DNA from: Bdellovibrio sp.
GTDB taxonomy: Bacteria; Bdellovibrionota; Bdellovibrionia; Bdellovibrionales; Bdellovibrionaceae
NCBI GenBank assembly: GCA_019104905.1
Contig: JAHRXB010000123.1
Span: 1 to 9,048 of the forward strand
DNA: 9,048 nt
Direction of reading: 5' to 3'
Shown: positions 7,063 to 9,048 of the stretch, piece after piece
How the letters are laid out: each line of letters starts with the position of its first letter
Position numbering within the stretch: the first letter of the stretch is position 1
Translations under genes and position numbers: made by a program
Notes under the pieces: generated by a model
What the model was told of the DNA's origin: nothing
Database searches by the model: none
Seen by the model: only the letters and a program-made list of their open reading frames with translations

Positions 7063-8043
7063 CTATTTCTTTTTATAGTAGTCAGGAACTTGAATTTGGC
7101 CTGCGATGATCTTCTTTTTGATCTCTTCGACCTTTTTCTTCATGTCGGGAGTGATTAACTTCTCATTGTATTTATCAACGGTGTAATTCACGCCTTCATT
7201 TTTCAAACCAAAGTGAACAATGCCTCCAGTAAACTTTCCGGCCTGAGCTTCTTTGATCGTATCGTAAACCGCCACATCCACGGCTTTCATCATGCTCGTC
7301 AAGATGACGCCGGGTTTGATCCAGTTTTGATTGGAATCGACGCCAATGGCGAATTTTTTCTTTTCTTCAGCAGCATCGAAGACACCGGTGTTAGAAGCTC
7401 CCGCAGCCACAAAAATGACATCAGCCCCTTTGGAGTATTGAGCCAGCGCCAGTTCTTTGGCTTTGGCAGGATTGTTCCAGGCCTCGCCAGTGACTCCCAC
7501 ATAGTTTTCGCTGACATTGATTTTTGGATTTACGTATTTGGCCCCTGCTGCGTATCCCATCGCAAAACGACGAATGAGGGGAATGTCCATTCCGCCGACA
7601 AATCCTACGGAGTTGGATTTTGAGTTCATCGCCGCCAAGGCTCCAACCAAGAAGGAACCCTCATGTTCTTCAAAAAGAAGAGAACGAACATTCGGAGCGG
7701 TGACTTCGCCATCGACAATGGCGAATTTAACTTGAGGGAACTGAGCCGCCACTTTTTTTACAGCGTCTTTCTGTGCGAAGCCGATGCCGATGATTAGATC
7801 AAAATTTTTACGAGCAAAAGAGCGATGAAGATTCTCAATGGCGTTTGTGTCCGTCGCTTCGACGTATTTCAAATCAATTTTAAGATCTTTCTCGGCTTTC
7901 GAAGCTCCCTGGTAGGCTGCGGAGTTAAAAGATTTGTCGTCTTTGCCGCCTTTATCGAGAACCAAACCCACTTTTAGGGGGTTTGCGTAAGAAGAAATGT
8001 GGAATGACACAATTAACAGGGCGGTAAGAATACTTTTTACCAT
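7063..8043 (-). CDS. bmpA: BmpA/PnrA/Med-family nucleoside-binding periplasmic protein
   Basis: This is the ligand receptor of the ABC importer. Characterised relatives (Treponema PnrA, Lactococcus BmpA, Bacillus NupN) bind purine or other nucleosides. A type I signal peptide covers residues 1-20 (cleavage after SYA). There is no lipobox, unlike the spirochaete and Gram-positive lipoprotein members, so the protein should be free in the periplasm. Family motifs are GGKDDKSFN (32-40), AIVDGE (108-113), GFVGGMDIPLIRRF (147-160), AAGASNTGVF (213-222) and AIGVDSNQ (232-239). The Lys-rich C-terminus is common in the family. It is the first gene of a five-gene operon and overlaps or touches the ATPase start. 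AAGGG, 8 nt before the ATG at 8041-8043, is the likely ribosome-binding site. The family is secure. Nucleoside specificity, including whether nucleotides are accepted, is inferred. Confidence 0.93.
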   Translation of the reverse strand: MVKSILTALLIVSFHISSYANPLKVGLVLDKGGKDDKSFNSAAYQGASKAEKDLKIDLKYVEATDTNAIENLHRSFARKNFDLIIGIGFAQKDAVKKVAAQFPQVKFAIVDGEVTAPNVRSLLFEEHEGSFLVGALAAMNSKSNSVGFVGGMDIPLIRRFAMGYAAGAKYVNPKINVSENYVGVTGEAWNNPAKAKELALAQYSKGADVIFVAAGASNTGVFDAAEEKKKFAIGVDSNQNWIKPGVILTSMMKAVDVAVYDTIKEAQAGKFTGGIVHFGLKNEGVNYTVDKYNEKLITPDMKKKVEEIKKKIIAGQIQVPDYYKKK

Positions 8044-8062
8044 CTTTGCAACCCTTCATTGA

Positions 8063-8098
8063 CGCTTAACTGAGGTGCCTTTTAGCAGGCATTAAGCG
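8063..8098 (-). promoter_or_regulatory. Bulged 12-bp hairpin in the leader of the bmpA operon
   Basis: On the minus strand an outer stem CGCTTAA (complement of 8092-8098) pairs with TTAAGCG (complement of 8063-8069). Stacked directly on its 5' arm is an inner stem TGCCT (complement of 8087-8091) with AGGCA (complement of 8076-8080), closing a 6-nt loop GCTAAA. One 6-nt bulge (CCTCAG) lies on the 3' side. All 12 pairs are Watson-Crick. The structure ends 19 nt before the ATG of bmpA, just ahead of the ribosome-binding site. It could be a translational control element, an mRNA 5' stabiliser or a protein-binding dyad. It matches no riboswitch class I can recognise. Confidence 0.5.
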
Positions 8099-8102
8099 GT
8101 TG

Positions 8103-8108
8103 ATATTA
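8103..8108 (-). promoter_or_regulatory. Candidate -10 box of the bmpA operon
   Basis: TAATAT on the minus strand, preceded directly by TTTTTTTG. Transcription would start near 8096-8097, which places the leader hairpin at the very 5' end of the mRNA. There is no recognisable -35 box at the right distance, so activation by a bound regulator would be needed. The match is modest (4 of 6) in AT-rich DNA. Confidence 0.28.
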
Positions 8109-8156
8109 CAAAAAAATTCCTAAATTTATGTGGTGCTGAAGGTAGGGGACTCGTCG

Positions 8157-8174
8157 TTGTGAGTCAAGTCAAAA
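8157..8174. promoter_or_regulatory. CRP-like near-palindrome in the divergent intergenic region
   Basis: TTGTGA-N6-TCAAAA is one mismatch away from a perfect inverted repeat TTGTGA-N6-TCACAA, with the half-site TGTGA and 6-nt spacing known for CRP-type operators. Its centre is about 122 nt from the bmpA start and 141 nt from the start of the Crp/Fnr-type gene, roughly 70 nt upstream of the candidate bmpA transcription start. It may be the operator of the divergent regulator, but one such site in about 260 bp could be chance. Confidence 0.35.
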
Positions 8175-8218
8175 CCATGTCGGACGTTCAAAGGGGAGGC
8201 CGTTACAAGTCAGTTATG

Positions 8219-8247
8219 TCTAAATTTCAATTAGGAGGGTGTATAAT
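8219..8247 (+). promoter_or_regulatory. Sigma-70-type promoter of the Crp/Fnr-family gene
   Basis: A perfect -10 hexamer TATAAT lies at 8242-8247. At 17-nt spacing the -35 position reads TCTAAA (8219-8224), a poor match (3 of 6) to TTGACA. Transcription would start near 8254, giving a leader of about 50 nt that contains the Shine-Dalgarno GGAGG (8293-8297). The weak -35 fits an activator-dependent or modest promoter. Confidence 0.6.
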
Positions 8248-8306
8248 ACCAGTTTAGGATGGCTTCAACATTTAACCCAACGAAGAAAGCTCGGAGGTAA
8301 AAGAGT

Positions 8307-9023
8307 ATGGAATCTCAAACAATACTCAACGGCGGAGTAAACTCCCTCGGTTTTATGGGCAATCAAAACCTAAGCATTCCGAATACTTCAAACGTTCCTT
8401 ATGAAGTCATTCATCTCAAGGAAGAAGAAATGATCTTCAAAGAAGGGGAGCCGGCGAAGGGTCTGTATTACGTGCAATCTGGCTGTGTTAAGGTTGTAGT
8501 GAACCGTTCTCATGCCCGCGGACGCACTACGACCAATGAATATGTGACGAAGTTAGTCTCCCCGGGGGAGTACTTCGGCTACAAGGCTCTGGTGAAAGGC
8601 GGAGTGACTCAAAGTCACGCGAAAGCGGTGAAGTCGACAGTTTTATGGCTTTACCCGCGGGAGTTGATTCAAGTGGCCATGGCTCAGGCCAGTCCCTTGG
8701 TAAAACTTTTGTTGAATCAGGCGGTCACTGATTTGGAATCTTTCGAGATGATCAGTCAGTTGCACTATTTGGCCTCCGTCCAAGAGCGCATCGCTTACCA
8801 ACTGGTTTTGTTGGCGGACAGATTTGGGGTGCAAACTCCAAATGGAATTTCATTGAACTTGAAGCTGACTCGCAACGAATTTGCGCAGTTGGCAAGTACC
8901 ATCAATGAGTCTTTGTCTCGTCATTTAACTGAGTTTAAAAATGAGGGTCTGATCGACCTTAATGGAAAAGAGATTATCATCAAAAATAAAGATGGTTTGA
9001 TGAGAAGATCTGGCAATTTTTAA
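8307..9023 (+). CDS. Crp/Fnr-family transcriptional regulator
   Basis: A DNA-binding regulator of 238 residues. After a flexible N-terminus (1-30) comes a cyclic-nucleotide-binding-type beta barrel (about 32-120; GLYYVQSGCVKVVV at 52-65, SPGEYFGYKALV at 85-96), a long dimerisation helix (about 120-150) and a Crp-type winged helix (about 153-226). The helix-turn-helix runs LTRNEFAQLASTINESLSRHL (split at 187-206), with recognition-helix residues E201, S204 and R205, the ExxSR pattern of FNR; N200 occupies the place of CRP Arg180. The cAMP-binding Arg-Ser pair of E. coli CRP is not present at the phosphate-binding cassette. C60 is the only cysteine, so an FNR-type iron-sulfur cluster is excluded. 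The effector is therefore unknown. The ATG is preceded by GGAGG at 9-nt spacing and a perfect TATAAT box. It is divergent from the bmpA operon, which makes that operon a possible target. Confidence 0.9.
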   Translation: MESQTILNGGVNSLGFMGNQNLSIPNTSNVPYEVIHLKEEEMIFKEGEPAKGLYYVQSGCVKVVVNRSHARGRTTTNEYVTKLVSPGEYFGYKALVKGGVTQSHAKAVKSTVLWLYPRELIQVAMAQASPLVKLLLNQAVTDLESFEMISQLHYLASVQERIAYQLVLLADRFGVQTPNGISLNLKLTRNEFAQLASTINESLSRHLTEFKNEGLIDLNGKEIIIKNKDGLMRRSGNF

Positions 9024-9048
9024 GTTAGTGGAGTTGTTTTGAATCAAA

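Noticed and set aside
8098..8111. FNR-type box around TTGATATTACAA
   Set aside because: The half-sites TTG and CAA are separated by 6 nt, whereas an FNR box needs TTGAT-N4-ATCAA (8 nt between TTG and CAA). The symmetry is short and in AT-rich DNA.
8177..8257. 26-codon plus-strand frame starting at ATG 8177 upstream of the Crp/Fnr gene
   Set aside because: It has no Shine-Dalgarno, spans the perfect TATAAT box of the downstream gene and shows no recognisable features.
9030..9048. Possible start of a further plus-strand gene (GGAG then TTG at 9039)
   Set aside because: Only three codons remain in the window, too little to support a gene, although the spacing resembles that of the exporter's TTG start.
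1..9048. tRNA, rRNA, CRISPR arrays, insertion sequences or prophage genes
   Set aside because: I saw no tRNA-like cloverleaf, no regularly spaced repeats, no transposase motifs and no terminal inverted repeats; nearly all the sequence is explained by the genes listed.

Overview
The window looks like chromosomal DNA of a Gram-negative bacterium. The secreted proteins have type I signal peptides, the solute-binding protein has no lipobox, and nothing suggests a plasmid, phage or transposon. The flavour of the proteins (an S1/P1 nuclease, an orphan amino-acid-type binding protein, a BmpA-type importer) and the moderate GC content suggest a predatory Bdellovibrio-like bacterium. That assignment is an inference from recall, not something the sequence proves.

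Layout. Positions 2-166 (+) hold the 3' end of an unidentified gene. It is followed 19 nt later by an RhtA-type threonine/homoserine exporter of the DMT/EamA family (186-1028, TTG start, strong Shine-Dalgarno). Convergent to it is a small secreted helical protein of unknown function with a CxxC pair (1105-1596, -), which ends at a clear rho-independent terminator (1046-1079). An orphan periplasmic binding protein of the SBP_bac_3 family lies at 1740-2486 (-).

The core of the window is a tight five-gene minus-strand operon, transcribed from about 8.1 kb down to 2.6 kb: BmpA/PnrA-type nucleoside-binding protein, double-domain ABC ATPase, permease 1, permease 2, then a secreted S1/P1-family zinc nuclease. 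The four transporter genes touch or overlap and have the order of the Bacillus nupNOPQ (yufNOPQ) nucleoside importer. The nuclease starts 19 nt after the last permease. The simplest reading is a nucleic-acid salvage unit: an exported nuclease cuts RNA/DNA and the ABC importer takes up the resulting nucleosides, or possibly nucleotides. The 5' leader of the operon can fold into a bulged 12-bp hairpin just upstream of the bmpA ribosome-binding site.

Divergent from the operon is a Crp/Fnr-family regulator (8307-9023, +), with a perfect TATAAT -10 box and a good ribosome-binding site. The 263-bp divergent intergenic region contains a near-palindromic CRP-like site, so the regulator may control itself and/or the salvage operon. 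The main hypotheses worth testing are the nuclease-importer coupling, the leader hairpin and the divergent regulator.
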